The notes: a model not told the origin generated them from the sequence alone. A DNA stretch of 64,000 nucleotides from Bacteroidetes bacterium ADurb.Bin217 (GCA_002069975.1 MWCJ01000001.1:62001-126000), one strand, 5' to 3'. Positions 18,836 through 28,566 are shown, numbered from the stretch's first letter. Made by a program: numbers and translations.

Positions 18836-20743
18836 ATGAATGTTTCTGTACAATTTTTTGCATATTTTTCATTATTTGCGTTCGTTGTTTCGCTTATTAT
18901 TGGGATATATATATTTACTCGATTTCCCCGAATTGCTATAACTCGAATATTTTTTAATATATGCTTATTGTTGGCAGGTATTAATTTTGTTGAGTTTCAA
19001 ATGCGTCTTGCACCTACGGTTCAGCAGGCTCAGTTATGGGCACATTTGTATGCAATTTGGCCGTTTATATTAGCTACAACGTTTCATTTTTTGTTACTTT
19101 TTAGAGGTTCAATACAAAAACCTCTACTTACGTATAGTTTAGTTTATCTACCTGCAATTATTATATTTTATATAGAACTTACAACTAATTTTATATCAAT
19201 AAAGCCTATACAAACAAATTGGGGGTATACTACAGAGCCGGCAGAAGGAGATTGGTTTATATTTTCATCGTTGTGGACAATAAGTGTTTTGGGAGCAATA
19301 TTGTTTGTGTCGTATCAAAATTTTTCGTTAGCCATAGGTATAAAAAAACGACAAGCTTTCTTTATTTTTATAGGGCTAGTAATTAATTTTTTAATTGGAA
19401 TTTTAACAGATTTTTTGTTTAAAATTGTACATGTTAATACACCGGCAGTAGGATATTCGTATAGTATTATTTCTTTTGGGTTAATAGCCTTTGCCATAAG
19501 TAAATATCATTTATTTGAACTTACTCCCGAATCGGTAGCCGGAAAGATTATTTCAACTATTTCTGAAATGGTGTTTTTAGTAAATTCTAAAAAACAAATT
19601 GTTGAAATTAATCCGGCAGCTTTACATGTGTTAAAATATTCTAAAGAAGAATTAATTGGAAAGCCAATAGATTCAATTGTACATAATTCAGATGATTTAT
19701 GTGCTACCTGTTGTAATATCATATCAACTAAAAAATCAGTCGATTATGATGCTTATCTCTTAACAGCAGAATCTAAAAAAATTCAAGTGTCGTTATCATG
19801 TAATCCTATATTTTTAGATAATAAAAATGATTTTGGAATAGTGTTTATAGGGCGTGATAGTACCGAACGTAAAAAAGTGGAAGCCCGATTGCGTAACGAA
19901 AATATTAAATTAGAAGATTTAGTATCAAAACGAACCGAAAATTTATCGAAAATTAATTCTCAATTGTTAGTTGAAATTAGTAAATACGAACGTACCGAGA
20001 GTAAGCTCTTGCAAACAATTCAACAATTAGAACAAAACGAACGGAACAAAATTGCGTTTTTCGATAATCTTGCTCACGAAATTAGTACGCCGGTAAATGC
20101 TATTATTGGTTTTACCGATTTGCTCCGCGATGAGAATAATACACAACAAGATATTCAAAAATATACAACAATTATTCAAAACAGTTCTATACAACTTCAA
20201 GGAATTGTGAAAAATGTGGTTAGTATGGCAACTCTTAATAATAATAAAGAGGTGGTAAATATAGAGGAGGTAAATTGTAATTATATTCTTAATGGATTAC
20301 AATTGTTGTTTAAACCCAAAGCAGATAAGAAAAAAATTGAATTTACTTGTTTTAAAAAATTACGCGACGAAGAAGCTGTAATTATTACTGACCAAATAAA
20401 ATTAACGCAAATTTTGTCAAATTTATTAACGAATGCATTTAAGTTTACCACCGAGGGCTATATTCATTTTGGATATAGTGTTTCAACCGATAAAATTACT
20501 TTTTTTGTACGTGATACCGGTATTGGAATTCCTGAAGAAAGTAAACACAAAATATTTGAGCGGTATTCACAGGGGAATCCTACAATTGCAGAGTTGTTCG
20601 GAGGCTCGGGCTTGGGGCTGTCTATAGCAAAAACCTACGTAGAATTATTAGGTGGAGAAATTTCAATAGAATCGAATACTGCAAAAGGAAGTAATTTTAA
20701 TTTTTGGCTTCCGTATTCCTATCAAATCGAAAAAATTCATTAA
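18836..20743 (+). CDS. 7TM-PAS sensor histidine kinase
   Basis: A protein of 635 residues: an N-terminal 7TM histidine-kinase sensor region (about 1-225), a PAS domain (about 232-345), a coiled coil (about 350-405), a HisKA dimerisation domain with the phospho-acceptor H414 in NLAHEISTPVNAIIGF, and an HATPase domain with the N-box (SNLLTNAFKFT), the DTGIGIP G1 box and GGSGLGLSIAK G2 box. There is no receiver domain and no response regulator gene beside it, so it is an orphan kinase. The PAS domain contains a C-x-x-C-C cluster at residues 289-293, which could bind a metal or sense redox state; that is speculation. Confidence 0.93.
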   Translation: MNVSVQFFAYFSLFAFVVSLIIGIYIFTRFPRIAITRIFFNICLLLAGINFVEFQMRLAPTVQQAQLWAHLYAIWPFILATTFHFLLLFRGSIQKPLLTYSLVYLPAIIIFYIELTTNFISIKPIQTNWGYTTEPAEGDWFIFSSLWTISVLGAILFVSYQNFSLAIGIKKRQAFFIFIGLVINFLIGILTDFLFKIVHVNTPAVGYSYSIISFGLIAFAISKYHLFELTPESVAGKIISTISEMVFLVNSKKQIVEINPAALHVLKYSKEELIGKPIDSIVHNSDDLCATCCNIISTKKSVDYDAYLLTAESKKIQVSLSCNPIFLDNKNDFGIVFIGRDSTERKKVEARLRNENIKLEDLVSKRTENLSKINSQLLVEISKYERTESKLLQTIQQLEQNERNKIAFFDNLAHEISTPVNAIIGFTDLLRDENNTQQDIQKYTTIIQNSSIQLQGIVKNVVSMATLNNNKEVVNIEEVNCNYILNGLQLLFKPKADKKKIEFTCFKKLRDEEAVIITDQIKLTQILSNLLTNAFKFTTEGYIHFGYSVSTDKITFFVRDTGIGIPEESKHKIFERYSQGNPTIAELFGGSGLGLSIAKTYVELLGGEISIESNTAKGSNFNFWLPYSYQIEKIH

Positions 20744-20820
20744 GAAACAGTTTCTTATTGTAGGAAACTTAAAATGGAACTTTAAACTTTTTCGTGTAAA
20801 AAATTGCTTGTATCATCCAG

Positions 20821-20930
20821 CTCCATAGGAGTGGTAGTAAAAATTCACGCCAAATAATGTCGCCTCTCTGAGGCTTTTTTTTAATGCATATATTCTACTA
20901 CCATACTATCGCCTCTCCGAGGCTGAAATG
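20821..20930. repeat. Hairpin-rich intergenic repeat-like element
   Basis: Three short hairpins occur in about 100 bp: CTCC-ATA-GGAG (20821-20831), GCCTC-TCT-GAGGC followed by eight T residues (20862-20882), and GCCTC-TCC-GAGGC (20911-20923). An 8-bp inverted repeat, TGGTAGTA (20832-20839) with TACTACCA (20896-20903), encloses the middle hairpin. The middle hairpin could also end the kinase transcript. The pattern suggests a dispersed palindromic repeat. Confidence 0.5.
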
Positions 20931-21051
20931 GAAGCATCAAATAATTATTGTGCTTTTAAAATTTAAGTTTCTATTGGTTGTTATGCAAAATTACTGTTTC
21001 TAAGTTTTTTCGCCAGCCTCTTCATATTTACATTAGTAAATAAAAAAAATG

Positions 21052-21059
21052 TATATTTG
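21052..21059 (+). promoter_or_regulatory. -7 promoter element for the second ECF sigma locus
   Basis: TATATTTG is an exact TAnnTTTG match, 21 bp upstream of the presumed TTG start at 21081, leaving a leader of about 15 nt. Confidence 0.5.
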
Positions 21060-21080
21060 TATCATACAAATTGAACGAAT

Positions 21081-21671
21081 TTGAATACAACATTACCTTT
21101 ACATACAGTTTCAACCATAAGTGGTTACGAAGCATTGTTTAAGCAATATTATAAGTCATTGTGTATTTTTGCTACACGTATTATACACGACGACGATGCC
21201 GCTGAAGATATTGTTCATGAGGTATTTGTGCGATTGTGGGAAAAACGTGAAACCATCGATACTCAACTTTCGATTAAATCGTATTTGTTTACATCGGTAC
21301 ATAATCGTTGTTTGAATTATATTCGCGATAATAAAAAATTTACCCAACGCGACGATTATTTTGTACATGCTTCTATTCCTGATGTTGAAACTAAAGCTGT
21401 AGAAGAAAGTGAATTGCAAGCAAAAATAATGATTGCTATAGAGAAATTGCCCGAAAAATGCAGAGAAGTATTTGAACTCTGTAAATTACAAGAAATGAAA
21501 TATGCCGAGGTTGCACAGCAGTTAGGTATTTCTATAAAAACAGTTGAAAATCAGATGGGTAAAGCTCTTAAAATGCTTCGTGATGATTTGGGTGGATTAT
21601 TTTTGTTGGTTTGTGTTATACTTTTTGCAAATGGCATAGGGGTATATGATATGGTAATGTGTAGTATATAA
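21081..21671 (+). CDS. ECF RNA polymerase sigma factor (FecI-like), with hydrophobic C-terminal tail
   Basis: A protein of 196 residues. Region 2 is visible as DDDAAEDIVHEVFVRLWEK, and region 4 as MKYAEVAQQLGISIKTVENQMGKA. No ATG precedes the conserved region in this frame, so the start is probably the TTG at 21081, 22 bp after a -7 element. After region 4 the protein ends in a hydrophobic stretch (GGLFLLVCVILFANGIGVY), like the other ECF factor at 2062-2679. The fecR-like gene follows 11 bp later. Confidence 0.92.
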   Translation: MNTTLPLHTVSTISGYEALFKQYYKSLCIFATRIIHDDDAAEDIVHEVFVRLWEKRETIDTQLSIKSYLFTSVHNRCLNYIRDNKKFTQRDDYFVHASIPDVETKAVEESELQAKIMIAIEKLPEKCREVFELCKLQEMKYAEVAQQLGISIKTVENQMGKALKMLRDDLGGLFLLVCVILFANGIGVYDMVMCSI

Positions 21672-21682
21672 AAAAAGGTAGT

Positions 21683-22660
21683 ATGCAAAATTATTCAGGA
21701 AATATTGAATTTTTTACTCGCAAATTAGCCGGCGAGTTGCACAGTGAAGAGCTTCAAAGCTTTGCTGAATGGCTTGCTGCTTCACCTGAAAATGCCGCAG
21801 AATTTGCAGAATTTGAATCAATATGGAATGGGGTAGATTCAATAAAACATGTTACACGTTTTGATACTGAAGTTGCTTGGTATCGATTACAAAAAGAAAT
21901 ATCAGAACAAAAAACTGTAAAAAAATCATTCAGACCGTTGTTGGCTGCTGCGGCAATAATTGGAGTATTGTGTATGTCGTGGTTTTCATATAAACTATTT
22001 TTTACAAAATCGGCTGAACTTATCACAGTAACTACAGCTATGCATAATACCACCGATGTTGTATTACCCGATAGTTCAATGGTTTCGTTGTATCAAAATT
22101 CTTCTGTTTCATATCAACCAACATTTGAAACCGAACGAAGAATTCAATTACAAGGAAATGCTTTTTTTGATGTTACACATAATCCTCAGAAGCCTTTTGT
22201 TGTGGAAATTAATCAAGTACGTGTTCAAGTATTGGGTACATCGTTTTATATTTCTCACGATACTATTTCCGGACTTATATCTATAATTGTAAAAACAGGT
22301 AAGGTGGCCGTGTTTACCTATGGTAAAGCCGATACTGCATATGTAACTGCCGGAGAACGTGTTGATGTTTTACAAGCAAAAAAACTGACAAAATCTGTAA
22401 ATACACAGGTCAATTATATGTCGTGGAAAACTAAAGTGTTTGACTTTAAAGATGTGCCGCTTAAAACTATAGTAGCCGAAATAAATGCAGCATATTTTAC
22501 AAATATTCAAATTCAAGGCGACGAATTGAAAAATTGTAAAATACATGTGTCGTTTCAAAATAAAACTATTGACGAAATTCTTGAAATTTTACAAGTTACA
22601 CTTGATATTACAATACACAAATCGACTGATGTAATAGTAATTAGCGGAAATGGCTGTTAG
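21683..22660 (+). CDS. FecR-family anti-sigma factor
   Basis: A protein of 325 residues with a cytoplasmic anti-sigma region (1-85), a membrane helix at about 91-113, a periplasmic FecR domain (about 120-230) and a C-terminal DUF4974 domain (about 245-322). It lies between the ECF sigma gene and a TonB receptor that has an STN domain, the standard order of a transmembrane signalling locus. It would hold the sigma factor until the receptor signals substrate binding. Confidence 0.94.
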   Translation: MQNYSGNIEFFTRKLAGELHSEELQSFAEWLAASPENAAEFAEFESIWNGVDSIKHVTRFDTEVAWYRLQKEISEQKTVKKSFRPLLAAAAIIGVLCMSWFSYKLFFTKSAELITVTTAMHNTTDVVLPDSSMVSLYQNSSVSYQPTFETERRIQLQGNAFFDVTHNPQKPFVVEINQVRVQVLGTSFYISHDTISGLISIIVKTGKVAVFTYGKADTAYVTAGERVDVLQAKKLTKSVNTQVNYMSWKTKVFDFKDVPLKTIVAEINAAYFTNIQIQGDELKNCKIHVSFQNKTIDEILEILQVTLDITIHKSTDVIVISGNGC

Positions 22661-22672
22661 TAGAGTAGGAGT

Positions 22673-25354
22673 ATGAAAATAAAGAGTTTGTGTATATGGT
22701 TGCTGTGTGTAATAAGTGTACAAACTTTTTCGCAACAAGCAATTTTACAAACTTCAATACCTATTTCTAAAGGAACATATTCATCTGTTGAATTAATTCA
22801 AAATATACAACGTTCGTCGGGTATTCAATTCTCTTATAAATCAAAACTACTACTGGAACACGAAAAAAAAGTGTCGGTTTCTTCTCTTGTGCTCCAAGAT
22901 ATTTTGCTTGCTATAACCGATGGTAATGATATGGATTTTGTTGTTATAAATGGTGTGGTAGTTATAAAAACGAAAAAAGAAATTCAAAAAATTATTCAAA
23001 AAACATACAATGCCAATCCTTCGGCACAGATAGAATATGTAAAAAAAATACAAGAAAAAAAAGTTGTAGAACCTGAGTATATTATACTTTCGGGTAAAAT
23101 TAAGCAGGCGGTTAGCGGAGAATTAGTATCGGGAGCATTGGTAATTATTGATTCGCTCAATATTCAGATTCAAAGTAATGAATATGGTTTTTTTTCATGT
23201 AAAATACCGCAAGGAAGTCATGTGCTTCGAGTTGTGCATCCTTCGAATTATATGCACGAAATTTCTATAGAAACTAACAAACAAAATTTTGTAGAAATTG
23301 AAACAACATCAAAACAAACAGAATTAACTTCGGCGAAAGCTGCGGTTCAGGTTCCTTCATTAAGTAATAAAACCATATTGCATGAGGTGAAATTGCAACC
23401 AACAATGAAAATTCCGCAAAGTATTTCGTTGCAAGATCCTTTAAAAGAGATGGGGAAAGTTCCTGGAATTCAGTTTATTAATGATTTGTCGTCTAATGTT
23501 TTGGTTCGCGGGGGTACTACATATCAAAATTTGGTGTTAATTGACGATGCTCCGTTGTTTAATCCCACACATTTATTTGGTTTATATAGCACGTGTATTC
23601 CATATAGTGTTAAAGATGTTACTATATACAAAGGAGATGCTCCCGCACAATTTGGAGGAAGAGTTTCGTCGGTTATTGATATTAGACTGCGAGAAGCAAA
23701 CGAACAGAATATAGGAGGGTATATTGAATATAGTCCCGTGGTTACTACGGTAGCCTTAGAAACGCCAATTGTAAAACAAAAAGCAGCACTGGTTGGGTAT
23801 ATTCGTAAATCAAATTTACGTTGGCTTATGAAAGATAATGCCGGAAAAGCATTGTATTCATTTTATGATGCACAATTAAAATTTCATATGCATACAGCCA
23901 AAAGACATCATGTGTATTATTCATTCTATAGCGGAAACGATGTGTACAATGTTTCGGCTCAAAAACTAGATGAATTTGGAATAACATGGGGGAATATAGC
24001 TCATGCTGTTCGGTGGAATTATATTATAAGTCCACGTGTTTTTAGTAATCTTACTCTCTATTCGGGTACCTATAATTATTATTTGTATGTACCTCATAAC
24101 ACTATAGATTATTGGAATTCGCACATTATTTCAAATGGTATAAAACAAGATTTTACTATTTTTGCAGGTGTAGATAATACTGTTCGATTTGGTTTCGAAT
24201 TATCCGGAATGCAAAGTGATCCGGGAAATTTGCATTATAGTGATTCAAGTGCTGTAATATCTCAGTTATATACTAATCCTGTAGCGTTAGGAATGGCAGT
24301 ATTGTATGCATCGCACGAGTTGAAAGTTTTACAAAAAGTGTCGCTTGTGTATGGACTTCGTGTACCCATGTCGCGAAACAACGGTCCTGCAGTGCAATAT
24401 GTGTTTGAACAATCTGCAGTTACAGATACTTTAACTTTTAGTGAAAATCAAACATACAATCCTCGTATACATATTGAACCTAAATTTCAATTGCAATATT
24501 CTCATACTCCATATGTAATGTTCTATTGTAAGGGTATGCAAACTACCCAATTTGTGCATGGTTTATCTAATTCCGAAACGAATATTACATCACTCGATAT
24601 TTGGATGCCTACAACGGTAAATTTACATCCTCAAAAGTCGCGATTATATAGTGTGGGGTTTAATTATACCGGGTTTGCTCCTACTATTATGATACAATCG
24701 GAATTGTATTATAAACGAATGTTGTACCAATGGTATCCAAATGACCATGCTCGGATGTTGCTAAATCCGTTTATCGAAGGGCAAATGATTGACACTCGTG
24801 TTATAAACAAAGGAATAGAAACTATGATACAGCACAAAGGCGAAAAGCTTTCGACATGGCTATCGTACACATATACTCAGAGTAAACGATTGTTTAATAA
24901 TCAATCTATTTCTACCGCAGCAGATCGTCCGCATGATATTTCTATAGGTACTTCATGGAAATTAGTGCCTAAAATAATGCTCGAAATAGAATGGAATTAT
25001 ATGTCGGGGCTTCTGCAAACTATTCCAAATGCCTATTATACAGCAAATGGTATACAAGTGCCGTATTATGAATCAAAATATAATTCTCGCTTACCTTCGT
25101 ATCATACACTCGATGTCTCTGCCCAATTTCATTTATACAAACAAGTACAATCGCCATGGAAACATATAATAACATTGCAGATATATAATGTGTATGCTCG
25201 TAAAAATGCGTTTAGTTATACCTATAATAAAATAGAAGAAAATAATGAATATGTAATACCTACAAATGTTAGTACTAATGCCCAGTATATTTCAACAATG
25301 CTGTATGCGGGAACTGTAATACCTATGATATCGTATGCGATTAAATTTAAGTAA
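22673..25354 (+). CDS. TonB-dependent receptor with STN signalling domain
   Basis: A protein of 893 residues: a signal peptide (…VQTFSQQ), an STN domain (about 30-105, the part that touches FecR), a linker, a carboxypeptidase-regulatory-like domain (about 140-215), a plug (about 240-345, with VLVRGGTTYQNLVLIDDAPLF-type segments) and an outer-membrane barrel to a C-terminal IKFK. It imports an unknown ligand with TonB energy and reports to the FecR-sigma pair upstream. It overlaps the DUF4249 gene by 20 bp, so the two products are likely partners. The ligand cannot be deduced. Confidence 0.94.
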   Translation: MKIKSLCIWLLCVISVQTFSQQAILQTSIPISKGTYSSVELIQNIQRSSGIQFSYKSKLLLEHEKKVSVSSLVLQDILLAITDGNDMDFVVINGVVVIKTKKEIQKIIQKTYNANPSAQIEYVKKIQEKKVVEPEYIILSGKIKQAVSGELVSGALVIIDSLNIQIQSNEYGFFSCKIPQGSHVLRVVHPSNYMHEISIETNKQNFVEIETTSKQTELTSAKAAVQVPSLSNKTILHEVKLQPTMKIPQSISLQDPLKEMGKVPGIQFINDLSSNVLVRGGTTYQNLVLIDDAPLFNPTHLFGLYSTCIPYSVKDVTIYKGDAPAQFGGRVSSVIDIRLREANEQNIGGYIEYSPVVTTVALETPIVKQKAALVGYIRKSNLRWLMKDNAGKALYSFYDAQLKFHMHTAKRHHVYYSFYSGNDVYNVSAQKLDEFGITWGNIAHAVRWNYIISPRVFSNLTLYSGTYNYYLYVPHNTIDYWNSHIISNGIKQDFTIFAGVDNTVRFGFELSGMQSDPGNLHYSDSSAVISQLYTNPVALGMAVLYASHELKVLQKVSLVYGLRVPMSRNNGPAVQYVFEQSAVTDTLTFSENQTYNPRIHIEPKFQLQYSHTPYVMFYCKGMQTTQFVHGLSNSETNITSLDIWMPTTVNLHPQKSRLYSVGFNYTGFAPTIMIQSELYYKRMLYQWYPNDHARMLLNPFIEGQMIDTRVINKGIETMIQHKGEKLSTWLSYTYTQSKRLFNNQSISTAADRPHDISIGTSWKLVPKIMLEIEWNYMSGLLQTIPNAYYTANGIQVPYYESKYNSRLPSYHTLDVSAQFHLYKQVQSPWKHIITLQIYNVYARKNAFSYTYNKIEENNEYVIPTNVSTNAQYISTMLYAGTVIPMISYAIKFK

Positions 25355-26156
25355 CATAGTAGTTTTGCTTTTAATCTTTGTTTCGTGCGAAGATGTTATT
25401 GACTTGAAATTGCCTCCAATGAAGCAAGATGTATATGTTGTTTCCGGATTGATAACAAATGAGTTAGATTTTGTAACAGTGAGTGTTACGCAAATTTCGA
25501 AACATACCGGGGTAAATGTACCCGTTTCGCATGCTATCGTATTTATTGAATCAGAATCTATGGGGAATGGTGAAGGCGTGATGCAGCGAATTGATTTTGT
25601 AGAGGATTCTTTGAATCCGGGCATGTATGTGTCTGATAGAAGAGTGCGTGCGGTTATCAATAGAAATTATACCTTGAATGTACATATAGACACTATGCAT
25701 ATTACTGCATCCGCATATATGGAGCCTATTACCAACATGTTGCCCGTATCGTACTATAAAGTTGCATCTGAGGAAGGGATATTTGCACTTTCAGATGAAC
25801 AATGGTCAGAAGAACAAGCCATGTGGAAATTTTCGCTTAATTGGGATTTTAATCATACATGCGATACATGTAAGGCTCAAATGTTTGCTTATTCGCTACA
25901 AAGTGTAGATGTAGCACAATTATTATCAACTAAAAAACAAAAGGTTGTATTTCCACTTTCTACTCAAATTATTCGAGAGAAATATTCACTTACAAAAGAA
26001 CATGCAGAATATGTTCGAGGATTGTTGCTCGAGACTCAGTGGAATGGGGGCTATTTTGATGAACAACCGGCAAATGTGCCAAGCAATTTTTCGCATGGAG
26101 TATTAGGATATTGGGGAGCATGTATGGTTTTACGCGATACTTCGGTAGTTCAATAA
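25335..26156 (+). CDS. DUF4249 surface lipoprotein
   Basis: A protein of 273 residues with a short leader and lipobox (VVLLLIFVSC), then a DUF4249-type body with the ..VVSGLITNE.. opening and the ..VTQISKHTGVNVPVSHAIVFIE.. strand pattern. In Bacteroidota this family is typically found directly behind TonB receptors with STN or carboxypeptidase-regulatory-like domains, probably as an outer-leaflet partner. Here the gene begins inside the 3' end of the receptor gene. Confidence 0.85.
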   Translation: MRLNLSNIVVLLLIFVSCEDVIDLKLPPMKQDVYVVSGLITNELDFVTVSVTQISKHTGVNVPVSHAIVFIESESMGNGEGVMQRIDFVEDSLNPGMYVSDRRVRAVINRNYTLNVHIDTMHITASAYMEPITNMLPVSYYKVASEEGIFALSDEQWSEEQAMWKFSLNWDFNHTCDTCKAQMFAYSLQSVDVAQLLSTKKQKVVFPLSTQIIREKYSLTKEHAEYVRGLLLETQWNGGYFDEQPANVPSNFSHGVLGYWGACMVLRDTSVVQ

Positions 26157-26233
26157 ATGTAGGTATATTATTGTTGCATTTTTAAATTAGGATAAAAATT
26201 ATCAAATTATATTTTTATTTATAAAAAAAAGTA

Positions 26234-26241
26234 TAATTTTG
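26234..26241 (+). promoter_or_regulatory. -7 promoter element for tRNA-Leu
   Basis: TAATTTTG matches TAnnTTTG, 17 bp upstream of the tRNA 5' end, the same spacing as for the tRNA-Arg gene. Confidence 0.55.
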
Positions 26242-26258
26242 CAGCTCCTAATTCAAAA

Positions 26259-26340
26259 GCGGATGTGGTGAAATTGGTAGACACGCTAGACTTAGGATCT
26301 AGTGCCGTGAGGTGTGTGGGTTCGAGTCCCCCCATCCGCA
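26259..26340 (+). tRNA. tRNA-Leu (anticodon UAG)
   Basis: An 82-nt class II tRNA. The acceptor is GCGGATG/CATCCGC, the anticodon stem is CTAGA/TCTAG with loop CTTAGGA (anticodon TAG), there is a long variable arm, and the T arm contains GGGTTCGAGTCCC. Discriminator A, with no encoded CCA. Confidence 0.96.
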
Positions 26341-26347
26341 CAAAATG

Positions 26348-26386
26348 AACCGCTATTTTCTTACCAAAGATGTAGCGGTTTTTTTT
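26348..26386 (+). terminator. Terminator after tRNA-Leu
   Basis: An 8-bp stem AACCGCTA/TAGCGGTT (26348-26355 with 26373-26380) followed by a T run to 26386. It separates the tRNA from tig, although the tig start is only 25 bp away. Confidence 0.8.
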
Positions 26387-26411
26387 AAATTTTTAAAAAT
26401 AATACACGCGA

Positions 26412-27758
26412 ATGAACATTATTCAAGAAGGAAACGGACTAACGCAAGTTCTAAAAATTCAAGTTTCGGCTGCAGACTACGCCGACAAAGTAGAAGCTAC
26501 TTTAAAAGATTACCGTAAAAAGGCTAAGTTTGACGGTTTTAGACCGGGTACAGTTCCAATGGGAATTGTAAAAAAAATGTATGGTAAATATGTGCTTGTT
26601 GAAGAAGTAAACAAATTACTTTCTGATGCTTTGTCAAATCATATTGCCGAAAATAAATTACCGGTATTGGGTGAGCCACTTCCTAATATGGAACAACAAC
26701 AATCTATAAATTGGGATACCGATACAGAATTCGAATTCTGTTTTGATATTGCTATTGCACCCGAAGTTTCTGTAGAATTATCGAAAAAAAATAAATTCGA
26801 TTATTATAAAATAGTTGCAGATGATGCTATTATTCAAGAGCAAATAGACCATTTAACTGCACGTTTTGGTTCTCAACAATCTGTTGATACTATTGAAGGA
26901 ACTGAATTGGTTCGTGGTAATTTTACACAAGTAGGTGTAGAGAATCCATACAAACGCGAAGGTGGAACACTTTTGTTGTCGAAAGTTGCAACCGAAAGCG
27001 AATTGCAAGTATTTAAAAATGCTAAAATTGGCGATACTGTAGAATTCAATCCTAAAAAAGCATTCGAAAATGATACCGAATTGTCATCAATGCTTGCTGC
27101 AGATAAAGACCAAACTGATGTTTTATATGCTGATTACCAATTTGAAATTACTGAAATTTTACGTTTCGCAAAATCTGACGTTGACCAAAGTTTGTTTGAT
27201 AAAGCATTTGGTGAAGGTGTAGTTTCAAGCGAAGCAGAATTTAAAGATAAAATTCGTGCTGATTTCGAAGAACGAGTTGGTCCAAACAGCGACTACAAAT
27301 TATTACTTGATATTAAAAAGAAATTAGTAGAATCAGCTAAATTTGATTTGCCCGAAGAATTCCTTAAACGTTGGTTGTTAGAGTCAAATAAAGACAATGA
27401 TAAAGTAACTCCGGAACAAATTGAAACAGAATTCCCATTATTCTTAGAAGATTTGCGTTGGCAACTTATAAGCGGTAAAATCATTAAAGACAATGGAATC
27501 CAAATTACCGAAGAAGATATCCGCAATGGAGCAAAAGAATATACTCGTATGCAATTTGCTCAATTTGGTATGATGAATCCAAGCGACGAAGATTTAGAGC
27601 ATTGGAGCAAAGAAATTATTAAAAATCGCGATCAAGTAAACCGTATTGTAGAATCAGAACAAGACAAAAAATTGATAGCGTATTTTAAAGAAGTAGTTAA
27701 ATTGAACGAAGTTGAAAAAACTATTGAGCAATTTAATGCAATGTTTGAGAAAAATTAA
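26412..27758 (+). CDS. tig: Trigger factor
   Basis: A ribosome-associated chaperone and peptidyl-prolyl isomerase. Its 448 residues fit the family. The N-terminal ribosome-binding domain has the signature FDGFRPGTVPMGIVKKMYG near residues 37-57. It is followed by the PPIase region and a C-terminal helical domain. It is encoded just upstream of clpP, as in many bacteria. A strong terminator closes it at 27784-27814. Confidence 0.96.
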   Translation: MNIIQEGNGLTQVLKIQVSAADYADKVEATLKDYRKKAKFDGFRPGTVPMGIVKKMYGKYVLVEEVNKLLSDALSNHIAENKLPVLGEPLPNMEQQQSINWDTDTEFEFCFDIAIAPEVSVELSKKNKFDYYKIVADDAIIQEQIDHLTARFGSQQSVDTIEGTELVRGNFTQVGVENPYKREGGTLLLSKVATESELQVFKNAKIGDTVEFNPKKAFENDTELSSMLAADKDQTDVLYADYQFEITEILRFAKSDVDQSLFDKAFGEGVVSSEAEFKDKIRADFEERVGPNSDYKLLLDIKKKLVESAKFDLPEEFLKRWLLESNKDNDKVTPEQIETEFPLFLEDLRWQLISGKIIKDNGIQITEEDIRNGAKEYTRMQFAQFGMMNPSDEDLEHWSKEIIKNRDQVNRIVESEQDKKLIAYFKEVVKLNEVEKTIEQFNAMFEKN

Positions 27759-27783
27759 TTACCGAACTCATTGATAATACAAG

Positions 27784-27814
27784 GGGATAAAATTTATTTT
27801 TATCCCTTTTTTTT
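27784..27814 (+). terminator. Terminator after tig
   Basis: The stem GGGATAAAA/TTTTATCCC (27784-27792 with 27798-27806) has a 5-nt loop and eight T residues, on the plus strand directly after tig. Confidence 0.88.
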
Positions 27815-27846
27815 GTCTAATACATCGAGCATTTACCAAAAATTAG

Positions 27847-27854
27847 TATTTTTG
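27847..27854 (+). promoter_or_regulatory. -7 promoter element for clpP
   Basis: TATTTTTG is an exact TAnnTTTG match, 22 bp upstream of the clpP ATG and just after the tig terminator, so clpP has its own promoter. Confidence 0.55.
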
Positions 27855-27876
27855 AATGAATTAAAAAAACATATAT

Positions 27877-28539
27877 ATGAACGATTTTAGAAAATATGCG
27901 ACCAAACACTTAGGAATTAGTAGTGTGTCGCTCGATAAATACACATCGGTATTAAACAATTATATTTCACCTACAATTATTGAAGAACGCCAATTGAATA
28001 TAGCTTCAATGGATATCTTCTCTCGATTGATGATGGATAGAATTATTTTCCTTGGATTACCTATCGACGACTATGTTGCAAATATTGTTCAAGGACAGTT
28101 ATTGTATTTAGAATCATCGGATTCTACCCGCGATATACAAATTTATATCAATTCTCCCGGAGGCTCCGTATATGCAGGACTTGGAATATACGATACTATG
28201 CAATATATTCAAGCCGATGTGTCTACTATTTGTACCGGAATGGCAGCATCTATGGCAGCAGTATTACTTGCAGGAGGAACTAAGGGTAAACGATTGGCAT
28301 TGAATCATTCACGAGTAATGATTCACCAACCACTTGGAGGAGCACAAGGTCAAGCTACTGATATAGAAATTACAACACGCGAAATTTTGAAATTGAAACG
28401 TGAATTGTACGAAATTATAGCTCATCATTCAGGACATGAATATGAGAAAATTGAAAAAGATTCTGATCGCGACTATTGGATGACATCGCATGAAGCCAAA
28501 GAATATGGCATGATAGACGATGTGATGATGCGAAAATAA
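27877..28539 (+). CDS. clpP: ATP-dependent Clp protease proteolytic subunit
   Basis: A serine protease that forms the tetradecameric chamber of ClpXP or ClpAP. It has 220 residues with catalytic S125 (in [12 protein letters not shown]), H150 (in [12 protein letters not shown]) and D199 (in SDRDYWM). The usual partner gene clpX is not next to it; queH follows after 27 bp. Confidence 0.97.
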   Translation: MNDFRKYATKHLGISSVSLDKYTSVLNNYISPTIIEERQLNIASMDIFSRLMMDRIIFLGLPIDDYVANIVQGQLLYLESSDSTRDIQIYINSPGGSVYAGLGIYDTMQYIQADVSTICTGMAASMAAVLLAGGTKGKRLALNHSRVMIHQPLGGAQGQATDIEITTREILKLKRELYEIIAHHSGHEYEKIEKDSDRDYWMTSHEAKEYGMIDDVMMRK

Positions 28540-28566
28540 TTTCACATTTCTTCCCTGTTAGGAAGC

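Larger units (their letters stand above)
20744..21080. other. Intergenic region between kinase and ECF sigma gene
   Basis: 337 bp without a coding sequence. It holds the repeat-like hairpin cluster at 20821-20930 and the -7 element at 21052-21059. Confidence 0.8.
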
